From an uncultured Celeribacter sp. (GTDB taxonomy: Bacteria > Pseudomonadota > Alphaproteobacteria > Rhodobacterales > Rhodobacteraceae), in the NCBI RefSeq assembly GCF_963675965.1, contig NZ_OY780935.1, positions 2,468,501 through 2,532,500 on the forward strand: a stretch of 64,000 nt of DNA, given 5' to 3'. Each line of letters opens with the position of its first letter. The stretch's first letter is position 1. Positions 25,563-33,345 of the stretch are shown piece by piece. Position numbers and translations under genes: made by a program. Under the pieces are notes generated by a model. It did no database searches and was not told the DNA's origin. It was given only the letters and a program-made list of their open reading frames with translations.

Positions 25563-26273
25563 GTGAAGGGGGCGTATTTGGGCGAGACGATTTATCTGGG
25601 GCAACCGCCGGTCGCGGTGACGCTGCGGCGCTCGGCGCGGTCGCGGCGTCTGTCGTTGCGGGTCTCCCGGCTTGACGGGCGCGTCACCCTGTCGATGCCG
25701 CAAAGTCTGGCCGAAGCCGAGGCGCTGTCTTTCCTGCACGAAAAGGAAGGCTGGATTCGCAAGCACCTGTCCACGCGTGCACCGGATCGTCTGGTGGCTC
25801 TGGGGGCGGAGCTGCCCTTTCTGGGGAAAGCGCGGCACCTTGTGTCCGGCACGGGCCGGTCGGCGCGGCTTGAAGGCGGGCAGATCGTCGTGCCGGGGGC
25901 TGCGGCGCAGGTGCCCACCCGGGTACGTGCCTTCCTGCGACTGCAGGCCCAGATCCATCTGCGAGCGGCCTGTGATCGCTATGCGGCAGAGCTGGGGGTC
26001 GGCTATGGGCGGATGAGCCTGCGGGATACGAGATCTCGTTGGGGATCGTGCACGGGCGAGGGCAATCTGATGTTTTCCTGGCGCTTGGTGATGGCACCAC
26101 CTGAGGTGCTTGATTATGTCGCAGCCCATGAAATGGCGCATCGGCTGGAGATGAATCATTCGGCGCGTTTCTGGGGTCATGTCGCGGCGGTCTGCCCCGG
26201 TTATGAGGCGCATCGGCAATGGTTGCGCAGCGAAGGCGAGGCGTTGCACGGCTGGCGTTTCGAGGTGGATTGA
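25563..26273 (+). CDS. SprT-like / YgjP-type zinc metallopeptidase
   Basis: A 236-residue protein with the zinc motif HEMAHRLEMNHSARFW (HExxH plus a downstream His) and the preceding RWGSCTGEGNLMFSWRLVMAP block. These define the M48/DUF45 family that includes E. coli YgjP. I chose the GTG at 25563 behind AAGGAC because homology starts at LGETIYLG; the frame is open farther upstream but overlaps the divergent FYDLN gene. The cellular role of the family is poorly known. It ends 31 bases before the GntR gene. Confidence 0.88.
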   Translation: MKGAYLGETIYLGQPPVAVTLRRSARSRRLSLRVSRLDGRVTLSMPQSLAEAEALSFLHEKEGWIRKHLSTRAPDRLVALGAELPFLGKARHLVSGTGRSARLEGGQIVVPGAAAQVPTRVRAFLRLQAQIHLRAACDRYAAELGVGYGRMSLRDTRSRWGSCTGEGNLMFSWRLVMAPPEVLDYVAAHEMAHRLEMNHSARFWGHVAAVCPGYEAHRQWLRSEGEALHGWRFEVD

Positions 26274-26286
26274 CCTTTGCTGCGAC

Positions 26287-26296
26287 TGTGATCACA
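26287..26296. promoter_or_regulatory. GTGATCAC palindrome before the GntR/FCD (akgR) gene
   Basis: TGTGATCACA, a perfect 10-base palindrome, ends 8 bases before the ATG of the GntR gene. The same octamer occurs twice before sucC and twice before sdhC. It would suit autoregulation, with bound protein covering the translation start region of the transcript template. Confidence 0.55.
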
Positions 26297-26304
26297 TTGC
26301 CCGC

Positions 26305-26970
26305 ATGATTACGCCGACAGTCACCCCGAACATACGCCCCTCCGACACGCTCAGTGCTGCCCATGACCGCGTGTATCGCGCTTTGCGCACACGCATCATG
26401 CATGGGGAATTGCCGCCGGGAGAGGCGCTGACGCTGCGTGGTATTGGCAAAATGTTCGACGTTTCGATGACGCCCGCGCGCGAAGCGGTGCGGCGTCTTG
26501 TGGCGGATGGTGGACTGAACCTGTCGTCTTCCGGACGGGTGACCACGCCGGAGTTGTCGAACGAACGGATCGAGGAACTGGCGTCAATCCGTGCGCTGAT
26601 CGAGCCGGAACTGGCGTCGCGTGCGCTGCCGCGTGCGCACATGGCGCTGATTGAACGGCTGCAGACGATCAATGGCACGATTGCCGAGGCCGTCGCGAAA
26701 CACGACGAAGTCGGCTATATCCGCTCCAATCTGGAGTTTCACCGCACGCTTTATCTGAGGGCGCAGGCCCCGGCGATGCTGGCGCTGACGGAAACGGTCT
26801 GGTTGCAGCTTGGCCCGACGATGCGCGCGCTTTATGCGCGGCTGAACCGCACAGAAGTGCCTCAGAACCACCGGCTCATCGTTGCGGCGCTGCGGGCCGG
26901 GGATGAACCGGGGCTTAGGCTGGCGGTGCGGTCGGATGTGACCAAGGGGCTGCGGATGCTGGCGGTTTAA
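26305..26970 (+). CDS. akgR: GntR/FCD-family regulator, probable AkgR (TCA-cycle regulator)
   Basis: A 221-residue regulator with an N-terminal GntR winged helix (ALTLRGIGKMFDVSMTPAREAVRRLV) and a helical C-terminal FCD ligand domain (YIRSNLEFHRTLY, NHRLIVAALRAGD). In Rhodobacter sphaeroides the GntR-family protein AkgR activates several TCA-cycle genes and is encoded near the same suc/sdh block, so orthology is likely from family and neighbourhood. A perfect TGTGATCACA lies 8 bases upstream of the start, and the same octamer occurs before sucC and sdhC. The assignment as AkgR and the link to this motif are inferences. Confidence 0.7.
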   Translation: MITPTVTPNIRPSDTLSAAHDRVYRALRTRIMHGELPPGEALTLRGIGKMFDVSMTPAREAVRRLVADGGLNLSSSGRVTTPELSNERIEELASIRALIEPELASRALPRAHMALIERLQTINGTIAEAVAKHDEVGYIRSNLEFHRTLYLRAQAPAMLALTETVWLQLGPTMRALYARLNRTEVPQNHRLIVAALRAGDEPGLRLAVRSDVTKGLRMLAV

Positions 26971-27089
26971 AGCCTGACGTCTAATGCGCGTCACGGTTTC
27001 GGTGTTTCGCGACGTGAATGCACCGAGCTGGCTTGACCTTTGCTGCTGTGCGGCGTCTTTTTGAGGAAAGACACAACACGAGACATCCG

Positions 27090-27563
27090 ATGACACGCTA
27101 TTTGGAAATGACCGAAATGATGACGCCGGATCTGGCGAATTTTTCCGGCAAGGTGCACGGGGGAGCGCTGTTGCGCCTGCTCGATCTGGTGGCGTTTTCC
27201 TGTGCGTCGCGCTACTCGGGGCAATATGCCGTGACGCTTTCGGTTGATCAGGTGATGTTCAAACAGCCGATCCATGTGGGCGAATTGCTGCATTGCCGCG
27301 CGACGGTGAATTATGTGGGCAGGACATCGATGGAGATTGGCATTCGGGTCGAAGCGGAAAACATCCGTACCCAGACCGTGCGCCACACCAATTCCTGTTA
27401 TTTCACTATGGTCGCTGTCGACGACGATGGTAAATCCGTGGAAGTGCCGCAGTTCACGCCAGAGACCGCGGCGGACAAGCAACGCTGGCGCGCGGCAGAG
27501 CTGCGCAAGGAATTGCGTCGCGAACATGCCAAACGGCTGGAAGCGGCGTCCAGGGGCGCGTGA
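27090..27563 (+). CDS. Acyl-CoA thioesterase, hotdog fold (YciA type)
   Basis: A 157-residue hotdog protein of the acyl-CoA hydrolase group, with MMTPDLANFSGKVHGGALLRLLD, the HotDog ACOT signature, and a basic C-terminal tail. It cleaves acyl-CoA to the free acid and CoA. The start at 27090 (MTRYLEMTEMM) is where family homology begins; the ribosome site there is weak. It lies behind the GntR gene and ends before a bidirectional terminator. Confidence 0.86.
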   Translation: MTRYLEMTEMMTPDLANFSGKVHGGALLRLLDLVAFSCASRYSGQYAVTLSVDQVMFKQPIHVGELLHCRATVNYVGRTSMEIGIRVEAENIRTQTVRHTNSCYFTMVAVDDDGKSVEVPQFTPETAADKQRWRAAELRKELRREHAKRLEAASRGA

Positions 27564-27575
27564 GGCGACACATAA

Positions 27576-27602
27576 AAAGACCCGCTGAGCGCGGGTCTTT
27601 TG
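27576..27602. terminator. Bidirectional terminator between thioesterase and SDR genes
   Basis: AAAAGACCCGC (27576-27586) and GCGGGTCTTTT (27592-27602) form an 11-base perfect stem with A and T runs on either side, between two convergent genes. Confidence 0.88.
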
Positions 27603-27623
27603 CTTGACTGTGCATCAGGGCCT

Positions 27624-28391
27624 TTAGACCGACACGGCGCCGCCACCGCCGTCGATGCGATAATATGCTCCGGTGATGAAAGAGGCTTTCTCGCTCGCCA
27701 GAAAGACCATGAGATCGGCAACCTCTTTGGCTTCTGCATAGCGTTTCAACGGCACAGAGTTTTCGAATTTTTTTCGGGCTTCATCCTCATGCCCTTTGGC
27801 CGCATTGGTTTCGATGGAGCGCATCATCTGTGTGTCGACGCCCGAGGGGCATACGGCGTTTATGCGGATTCCGCTGTCGGCAACTTCAAGGGCAACCGAT
27901 TTGGTGATCCCGATCACCGCGTGTTTGGAGGCGACATAGGCGCTCATTCCCGGCGCGCCAAGCAACCCACCATTGGATGCGGTGTTCACCACTGTCCCGG
28001 ATTTCTGCTTGGTCATCTGCGCGATCACATATTTCAGCCCTAGGAATACGCCAATGACGTTCACGTTGAGAACGTTCTCGTAGTTCTCAACGGTTTGTTC
28101 CGTGATCGGCTTGAAGGCACCGTTGATCCCGGCGTTATTCACGAAGGAATCGATGCGCCCATATTTTTCGACAGTGGCGTCGACATAGGCTTTGACATCC
28201 TCTTCCTTGGAGACGTTGGCGGCGAGGAGCAGCGGCTCACCGGGAATGTCTGCCGCGGCATTTTTCAGCGTGTCCAGATCAAGGTCCACGAGGGCAAGCT
28301 TGGCGCCTTCCTTTGCGAATTCCTTTGCGGCAGCGATGCCGATGCCCCCAGCGGCACCGGTGATCAGAACGACTTTATCTTTGAATAGCAT
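27624..28391 (-). CDS. Short-chain dehydrogenase/reductase
   Basis: A 255-residue SDR with LITGAAGGIG, NNAGINGAF, the catalytic Ser in NTASNGGLLG and YVASKHA with Tyr-x3-Lys, ending with FITGAYYRIDGGGG. It is a complete, ordinary classical SDR. AAGGAGACCAC precedes the ATG. It is convergent with the thioesterase gene and separated from lpd by about 210 bases that include the lpd terminator. Substrate unknown; a 3-hydroxyacyl or polyol substrate would be usual for this type. Confidence 0.85.
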   Translation of the reverse strand: MLFKDKVVLITGAAGGIGIAAAKEFAKEGAKLALVDLDLDTLKNAAADIPGEPLLLAANVSKEEDVKAYVDATVEKYGRIDSFVNNAGINGAFKPITEQTVENYENVLNVNVIGVFLGLKYVIAQMTKQKSGTVVNTASNGGLLGAPGMSAYVASKHAVIGITKSVALEVADSGIRINAVCPSGVDTQMMRSIETNAAKGHEDEARKKFENSVPLKRYAEAKEVADLMVFLASEKASFITGAYYRIDGGGGAVSV

Positions 28392-28546
28392 GTGGTCTCC
28401 TTGTATGTGTTAACATCTTATATTTGATACGCTTCATATAGAGTGGAGAAGCACAGCTTGAATGGGCATATGTGCACATGGGGCGCGCGTCCCGGGGGGC
28501 AAGCACTCTGGCACTTCGGGGCGGGTCGGCCAAGCAGATAAGAAAA

Positions 28547-28568
28547 AGGGCGGCCGATGGGCCGCCCT
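28547..28568 (-). terminator. Terminator of the lpd transcript
   Basis: AGGGCGGCC and GGCCGCCCT form a 9-base stem around a 4-base loop. On the minus strand it is followed directly by TTTTTCTT. Confidence 0.9.
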
Positions 28569-28601
28569 CAGTTCGAATTGCAGATCCCTGTGGGGTCGGG
28601 A

Positions 28602-29996
28602 TCAGGCGTGGATTGCGCCGTCGCCGCAGGCCAGCGCAGCTTCACGCACGGCTTCGGAGAAGGTTGGGTGGGCGTGGCAGGTCAGTGCCACATCCTGTGC
28701 CGAGGCGCCGAATTCCATGGCCACACAGATTTCGTGGATCAGATCGCCGGCACCCGGGCCGATGATGTGACAGCCCAGAACACGGTCGGTGTCCTTGTCG
28801 ACGATCAGCTTCACAAAGCCTTCGCCCTGATGCACGGCCTTGGCGCGGGCGTTGCCCATGAAGGAGAACTTGCCGACTTTGATGGCGCGGCCTTCTTCCT
28901 TGAGCTGCTGCTCGGTCTTGCCGACAGAGGCGACCTCCGGTGTGGTGTAGATCACGCCCGGGATGACGTCGTAGTTAACGTGGCCATGTTTGCCTGCAAG
29001 CACCTCGGCGACGGCCATGCCCTCGTCTTCGGCTTTGTGGGCGAGCATCGGTCCCACGATGGCGTCACCGATGGCGTAGATGCCTTTGACGTTGGTGGCC
29101 CATTGCCCGTCGGTTTTGATCTGGCCACGCTCGGTGAATTCCACGCCGAGATCCGCAAGGCCCAGCCCGTCGGTGTAGGGTTTGCGACCGGTGGCGACCA
29201 GAACCGCATCGGCGTCCAGCGTGTGTTCGCTGTCGTCTTTTTTGAGTTTGTAGTTGACCTTGGCTTTGGTCTTGGAGGCGTCCACGCCCTGCACCGCGGC
29301 GCCGAGGATAAAGTTCAGCCCCTGTTTGGACAGGATTTTCTGGAACTGACGCTGCACTTCGGCATCCATGCCGGGGGTGATGAAGTCGAGGTATTCCACG
29401 ACGGTCACCTCTGCGCCAAGACGCGCGTAGACCGAACCGAGTTCGAGACCGATCACGCCAGCGCCGATGACGACCATCTTTTTCGGGACTTTCGGGAGGG
29501 CGAGTGCGCCGGTGCTGTCGACGACGATGCCTTTGTCATTGTCGACCTCGATGCCCGGCAGGGCGGTCGGCACGGAGCCGGAGGCCACGATGATGTTCTT
29601 GGCGTCATGGATGTCGTCGCCAACTTTCACCTTGCCCACTTCCGGGATGGACCCCCAGCCTTTGAGCCAGTCGATTTTGTTCTTTTTGAACAGGAATTCG
29701 ATGCCGCCGGTGTTCTGGCCGATGACATCGTCCTTGTAGGATTTCATCTGTTCCCAATCGACCGACGGGCTTTTGCCCTTGAGGCCCATGGAGGCAAAGT
29801 TGTGCTCGGCTTCGTGCAGCAGGTGAGAAGCGTGCAGCAAGGCCTTGGACGGGATGCAGCCGACGTTCAGGCAGGTGCCGCCAAGCGTCTCGCGACCTTC
29901 GACCACGGCGGTCTTGAGGCCCAGTTGTGCGCAGCGAATGGCGGACACGTAGCCGCCGGGGCCAGCGCCGATGATGATCACGTCGTAGGATGCCAT
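28602..29996 (-). CDS. lpd: Dihydrolipoyl dehydrogenase (E3)
   Basis: A 464-residue FAD disulphide oxidoreductase with redox-active GGTCLNVGCIPSK near residue 45, the NAD-binding segment VVIGAGVIGLELGSVYARLG, and the C-terminal catalytic HAHPTFSE. It reoxidises the dihydrolipoyl groups of SucB and so completes the 2-oxoglutarate dehydrogenase complex; E3 may also serve other complexes. Gene order puts it at the end of the sucCDAB series, but four small genes and a strong hairpin lie between sucB and lpd, so it may also have its own promoter. It ends in a clear terminator. Confidence 0.95.
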   Translation of the reverse strand: MASYDVIIIGAGPGGYVSAIRCAQLGLKTAVVEGRETLGGTCLNVGCIPSKALLHASHLLHEAEHNFASMGLKGKSPSVDWEQMKSYKDDVIGQNTGGIEFLFKKNKIDWLKGWGSIPEVGKVKVGDDIHDAKNIIVASGSVPTALPGIEVDNDKGIVVDSTGALALPKVPKKMVVIGAGVIGLELGSVYARLGAEVTVVEYLDFITPGMDAEVQRQFQKILSKQGLNFILGAAVQGVDASKTKAKVNYKLKKDDSEHTLDADAVLVATGRKPYTDGLGLADLGVEFTERGQIKTDGQWATNVKGIYAIGDAIVGPMLAHKAEDEGMAVAEVLAGKHGHVNYDVIPGVIYTTPEVASVGKTEQQLKEEGRAIKVGKFSFMGNARAKAVHQGEGFVKLIVDKDTDRVLGCHIIGPGAGDLIHEICVAMEFGASAQDVALTCHAHPTFSEAVREAALACGDGAIHA

Positions 29997-30099
29997 GGTC
30001 TTCTCCTTGGTCGTTTCGTCCGATGTGCTGCCCCATGGCAGCCTGGGTCACCGGACCGTTTGTGTCGTCTGTTACAGTCAGTATGTCGTGCGGGGCGCG

Positions 30100-30495
30100 T
30101 CAGAACAACGCTGCGATAAAGAGCGTGGCACAGCAGAGCATGGCGAGCATCCACAGATAGCTTCGCCAAGGCTGCCAGCCGAGGGCATAGGCCGGTACAT
30201 AAAGCACCCGCGCGATCAGATAGATCCATGAGGCGCCAAGGGTCACAGCACTCGACTGATCCGAGACATGGATCAGGAGCACAGCTGCGGCGAAGAAGGG
30301 AAACATCTGCACATGATTGTCATAGGCGCGCAGCATCCGCCCGGTGGTGGTCCGCATCTCACGGGTCGGCGCGCGGTCGCGCGGGCCAGTTGTATAGCCT
30401 GGCCCCAGATCCACATTCGCCATGTAGGAGGCCACAACGAATTGCGCGATGTGCAAAAGACCAACGACGGCCAGGAGGGTGAGTTCAACCGTCAT
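30100..30495 (-). CDS. MAPEG-family membrane protein, second of a tandem pair
   Basis: A 131-residue membrane protein with four predicted helices and the MAPEG features GPRD, RMLRAYDNHVQMFPFFAAAVL and RVLYVPAYALGW. Bacterial MAPEG proteins are of uncertain function; eukaryotic relatives are glutathione transferases and eicosanoid enzymes. The ATG at 30495 overlaps the stop of the preceding MAPEG gene (TGATG), so the two are translationally coupled. The two proteins share the Asn-His and Tyr-Pro-Ala-Tyr positions and may form a mixed oligomer, since MAPEG proteins are trimers. Confidence 0.85.
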   Translation of the reverse strand: MTVELTLLAVVGLLHIAQFVVASYMANVDLGPGYTTGPRDRAPTREMRTTTGRMLRAYDNHVQMFPFFAAAVLLIHVSDQSSAVTLGASWIYLIARVLYVPAYALGWQPWRSYLWMLAMLCCATLFIAALF

Positions 30496-30887
30496 CAGAA
30501 AAAGCTCGCGATAATCATGGCAAAGGTGGCCAGCAGACCGATCAGATAGATCACCGAGCGCCACGGCACCCAAGCATAGCGATAGGCCGGCAGATACAGG
30601 GCGCGGGCCGCCACAAAGAGCCATGCGCAGATCGCGGTAAAGACGGAGTTACTTCCGGTGAATTGCACCAGAACCACGGCGATGATGAACAGGCCGATGT
30701 TTTCGGTGTGATTGGCAAGGGCACGGCGCAGCCGGGTGGTGGCCTCCGACAGGCGGGTCTCCAGACCTTCACGCGTGCCGACATTGCCCTCATGGCCGAT
30801 GTCGCGTTCCAGCGCGCGTTGCGACCATTGCACGGCGGCGAAGTGGACGACGGCGGTGGCGGCAAGAGCGGCGAGTTCAGGGGTCAT
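30495..30887 (-). CDS. MAPEG-family membrane protein, first of a tandem pair
   Basis: A 130-residue membrane protein with four predicted helices, the segment RLRRALANHTENIGLFIIAVV and the C-terminal RALYLPAYRYAWVPWRSVIY that define MAPEG proteins. It is a diverged paralogue of the protein encoded directly downstream and overlaps it. It also overlaps the upstream small membrane protein by four bases. The function is unknown. The block lies between sucB and lpd, but nothing in the sequence ties it to 2-oxoglutarate oxidation. Confidence 0.85.
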   Translation of the reverse strand: MTPELAALAATAVVHFAAVQWSQRALERDIGHEGNVGTREGLETRLSEATTRLRRALANHTENIGLFIIAVVLVQFTGSNSVFTAICAWLFVAARALYLPAYRYAWVPWRSVIYLIGLLATFAMIIASFF

Positions 30888-31219
30888 GCGTATCTCTCCT
30901 CTTTGGGGCGTCGCACAACAGCTAGGGCGGCAATGCAGGCGAGCAAACCGTCAAACAGCCCAAGCGCGTTCGAAAACGCCAGACCATTTGAAATGGCATG
31001 GAGGTAATGGGCTGCGCAAAGAACGAGAACGGCGGCGATGACCCAACGTGTGGGTCTGACCAAGGCCCGCAACGCCCAGAACAACAACGCGACATCAATC
31101 ACCAGAAGCAACAGCGACAGGAACGATGCACGTCCCATGGAAATGAGACCGACCAGCATTGGAAACCAGATGCCGCGCAGTGCCAGTTGGGCCCAGAGTG
31201 TTTGTCGTGCGAGTGTCAT
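30884..31219 (-). CDS. Small hypothetical membrane protein
   Basis: A 111-residue, very hydrophobic protein with three or four predicted membrane helices and a basic C-terminal end (VVRRPKEERYA). I do not recognise the family. The start at 31219 (MTLARQTL) is chosen as the first Met before the first helix; a Met 13 codons earlier is possible. Its end overlaps the start of the first MAPEG gene by four bases, which suggests that the three membrane proteins are made together. Confidence 0.6.
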   Translation of the reverse strand: MTLARQTLWAQLALRGIWFPMLVGLISMGRASFLSLLLLVIDVALLFWALRALVRPTRWVIAAVLVLCAAHYLHAISNGLAFSNALGLFDGLLACIAALAVVRRPKEERYA

Positions 31220-31264
31220 CGTGCGAGTTTCGTCGTTTAGGGGCCTTGGTCTAAGCAAAGGGCT

Positions 31265-31747
31265 TCAGTGCGCCTTGCCGATAGCTTGCAGAAGGACCCC
31301 TTTATCTGCGGTCCATTTGATTATCTTCATAGGATCTGTCGTCACAGTTTCGAAATCCACGCTTTGGACTTCGCAGCCAGCGCCTTCGACTGTCTGGCGA
31401 TTGACGCCCTTTCGGAGGAAGCTCTTCTCATATCCTTCGCCAAGCAGCTGTCCATATACAAGCGGCTCTCTGTCATCGATGAGTGCAACCGCCTTTTTGT
31501 AGCGTGTCTCCGCGCTAACAGGTGTGTTTGCGAGGCAGGACATGGTGTAAACTTGGTTTATGAGCCGTGGGGCGCGATTGATTCCACCAACTCCCATCTG
31601 CCGCACGCCTCTTTGCATCACGGTGCGCGAGTACTGAAAACTCTTCACAGGAGCATCCTCTGCAAGGGTTGGAATAGGTGGGCGTGAGGAACAGGCGGTG
31701 AGACCAAATCCAATAACCAACAACATGGGAACCATTCTAGACGACAT
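31265..31747 (-). CDS. Hypothetical lipoprotein
   Basis: A 160-residue protein whose N-terminus is a lipoprotein signal peptide with the lipobox LTAC (Cys near residue 19), so it should be lipidated and anchored to a membrane in the periplasm. The mature part has no domain that I recognise; it has several Cys residues (SCLAN, GCEVQ) that could form a disulphide. It follows the strong hairpin behind sucB and precedes the small membrane protein gene. Confidence 0.65.
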   Translation of the reverse strand: MSSRMVPMLLVIGFGLTACSSRPPIPTLAEDAPVKSFQYSRTVMQRGVRQMGVGGINRAPRLINQVYTMSCLANTPVSAETRYKKAVALIDDREPLVYGQLLGEGYEKSFLRKGVNRQTVEGAGCEVQSVDFETVTTDPMKIIKWTADKGVLLQAIGKAH

Positions 31748-31800
31748 GTCTACCTCTCATTACTCGTTAACAATTGTGTTTCTAATTACAAACAGAGGGC

Positions 31801-31842
31801 CGTCACACCCAACCTAATATAACCTTTTGGCTGGGTGTGACG
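31801..31842 (-). terminator. Strong hairpin after sucB
   Basis: CGTCACACCCA (31801-31811) and TGGGTGTGACG (31832-31842) are perfect 11-base arms; three more pairs extend the stem through a wobble. No long T run follows on the minus strand, so it may act as a partial terminator or a 3-prime end protector between sucB and the small genes. Confidence 0.6.
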
Positions 31843-31850
31843 ATTGTGTT

Positions 31851-33341
31851 TTACAGATCCATCAGCAGACGGCGCGGATCTTCGAGCGCTTCTTTGACGC
31901 GCACGAGGAAGGTCACGGCGCCTTTGCCGTCGACGATCCGGTGGTCATAGGACAGCGCCAGATACATCATCGGGCGGATGACGACCTGACCGTTGATGGC
32001 CATCGGACGGTCCTGGATCTTGTGCATGCCGAGGATCCCGGACTGCGGGGGGTTCAGGATCGGCGAGGACATCAGCGAGCCGTAAACACCACCGTTGGAG
32101 ATGGTGAAGGTGCCGCCCTGCATTTCGGCCATGGACAGTTTGCCGTCACGGGCGCGTTTGCCTTTTTCCGAGATTGCTTTTTCAATCTCGGCGAAGGACA
32201 TGCTGTCGGCGTCGCGGATCACCGGCACCACGAGGCCCTGCGGGGTGCCCGCAGCGACGCCCATGTTGACGTAGTTTTTATAGACCACGTCGGTGCCGTC
32301 GATCTCGGCGTTCACTTCCGGCACTTCCTTCAGCGCGTGGCAGCAGGCCTTGGTGAAGAAGGACATGAAGCCGAGGCGCACGCCGTGTTTCTTCTCGAAG
32401 AGGTCTTTGTACTCTTTGCGCAGCGCCATCACCTCGGTCATGTCCACCTCATTGTAGGTGGTGAGCATGGCAGCGGTGTTCTGGCTTTCCTTCAGGCGGC
32501 GCGCGATGGTCTGGCGCAGCTTGGTCATTTTGACGCGTTCTTCGCGGGCGACGTCTTCAGCGGCGCGTGGCGCGGCCGGAGCGGCGGCCGGGGCCGGGGC
32601 GGCGGCGGGTTTGTTGAGCGCGGCCATCACGTCCTCTTTCATGATGCGCCCGTCTTTCCCTGTGCCGGAGACAGTGGACGGATCCACGCCTTTTTCAGCC
32701 ATCAGCTTGTTGGCGGAGGGGGCGTTTTCGATGTCCTTGCCACCTGCGGAGGCCGCCGGAGCCGCAGCCGGGGCTGCTGCCGGTGCAGCAACCGCACCTG
32801 CGCCGCCCAGTTCGGCCAGCTTGCCGCCAGCGGCGACGGTGTCGCCTTCATTGGCGATGATCGCGGTCAGTGTGCCAGCCGCAGGGGAGGGCACTTCGAC
32901 GGAGACCTTGTCGGTTTCCAATTCGCAGAGCATTTCGTCAGCGGCAACGGTGTCGCCGACAGCTTTGAACCAAGTGGCGACGGTGGCTTCCGAGACGGAC
33001 TCGCCAAGCGTCGGAACCATGACGTCGACGGTTTCCGATGCGCCCGAGGAGGCCGGGGCAGCGGCAGGTGCGGCTTCGGCTTTCGGGGCGGGCGCGGCAC
33101 CGTCACCGGCTTCGAGCACGGCAAGAAGGGCATCGACCCCAACGGTGTCACCCTCTTTCGCGACGATTTCGCCCAATGTGCCGGCGGCAGGGGACGGCAC
33201 TTCGACCGTCACCTTGTCGGTTTCCAGCTCGCAGAGCATTTCATCGACGGCCACGGCATCGCCTGGCTGTTTAAACCAGGTGGCCACGGTGGCCTCGGTG
33301 ACGCTTTCGCCAAGGGTGGGGACGCGGACTTCAACAGACAT
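31851..33341 (-). CDS. sucB: 2-oxoglutarate dehydrogenase E2, dihydrolipoyl succinyltransferase, with two lipoyl domains
   Basis: A 496-residue E2 that transfers the succinyl group to CoA. It has two N-terminal lipoyl domains, each with the lipoylated Lys in CELETDK (about residues 43 and 150), joined by Ala-rich linkers. An E3/E1-binding domain follows (NAPSANKLMAEKG), then the catalytic domain with the C-terminal SYDHRIVDGKGAV. Most SucB proteins carry one lipoyl domain. The ATG at 33341 starts MSVEVRVP behind AAGGG. It lies four bases behind sucA and is in the same operon. Confidence 0.95.
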   Translation of the reverse strand: MSVEVRVPTLGESVTEATVATWFKQPGDAVAVDEMLCELETDKVTVEVPSPAAGTLGEIVAKEGDTVGVDALLAVLEAGDGAAPAPKAEAAPAAAPASSGASETVDVMVPTLGESVSEATVATWFKAVGDTVAADEMLCELETDKVSVEVPSPAAGTLTAIIANEGDTVAAGGKLAELGGAGAVAAPAAAPAAAPAASAGGKDIENAPSANKLMAEKGVDPSTVSGTGKDGRIMKEDVMAALNKPAAAPAPAAAPAAPRAAEDVAREERVKMTKLRQTIARRLKESQNTAAMLTTYNEVDMTEVMALRKEYKDLFEKKHGVRLGFMSFFTKACCHALKEVPEVNAEIDGTDVVYKNYVNMGVAAGTPQGLVVPVIRDADSMSFAEIEKAISEKGKRARDGKLSMAEMQGGTFTISNGGVYGSLMSSPILNPPQSGILGMHKIQDRPMAINGQVVIRPMMYLALSYDHRIVDGKGAVTFLVRVKEALEDPRRLLMDL

Positions 33342-33345
33342 GTGA

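Noticed and set aside
28557..30119. Long open frame (520 codons) on the plus strand opposite lpd
   Set aside because: It lies antisense to a complete lpd gene with all its catalytic motifs; the frame is open only because of the GC-rich codon pattern. The protein is composition-biased and has no recognisable domain.
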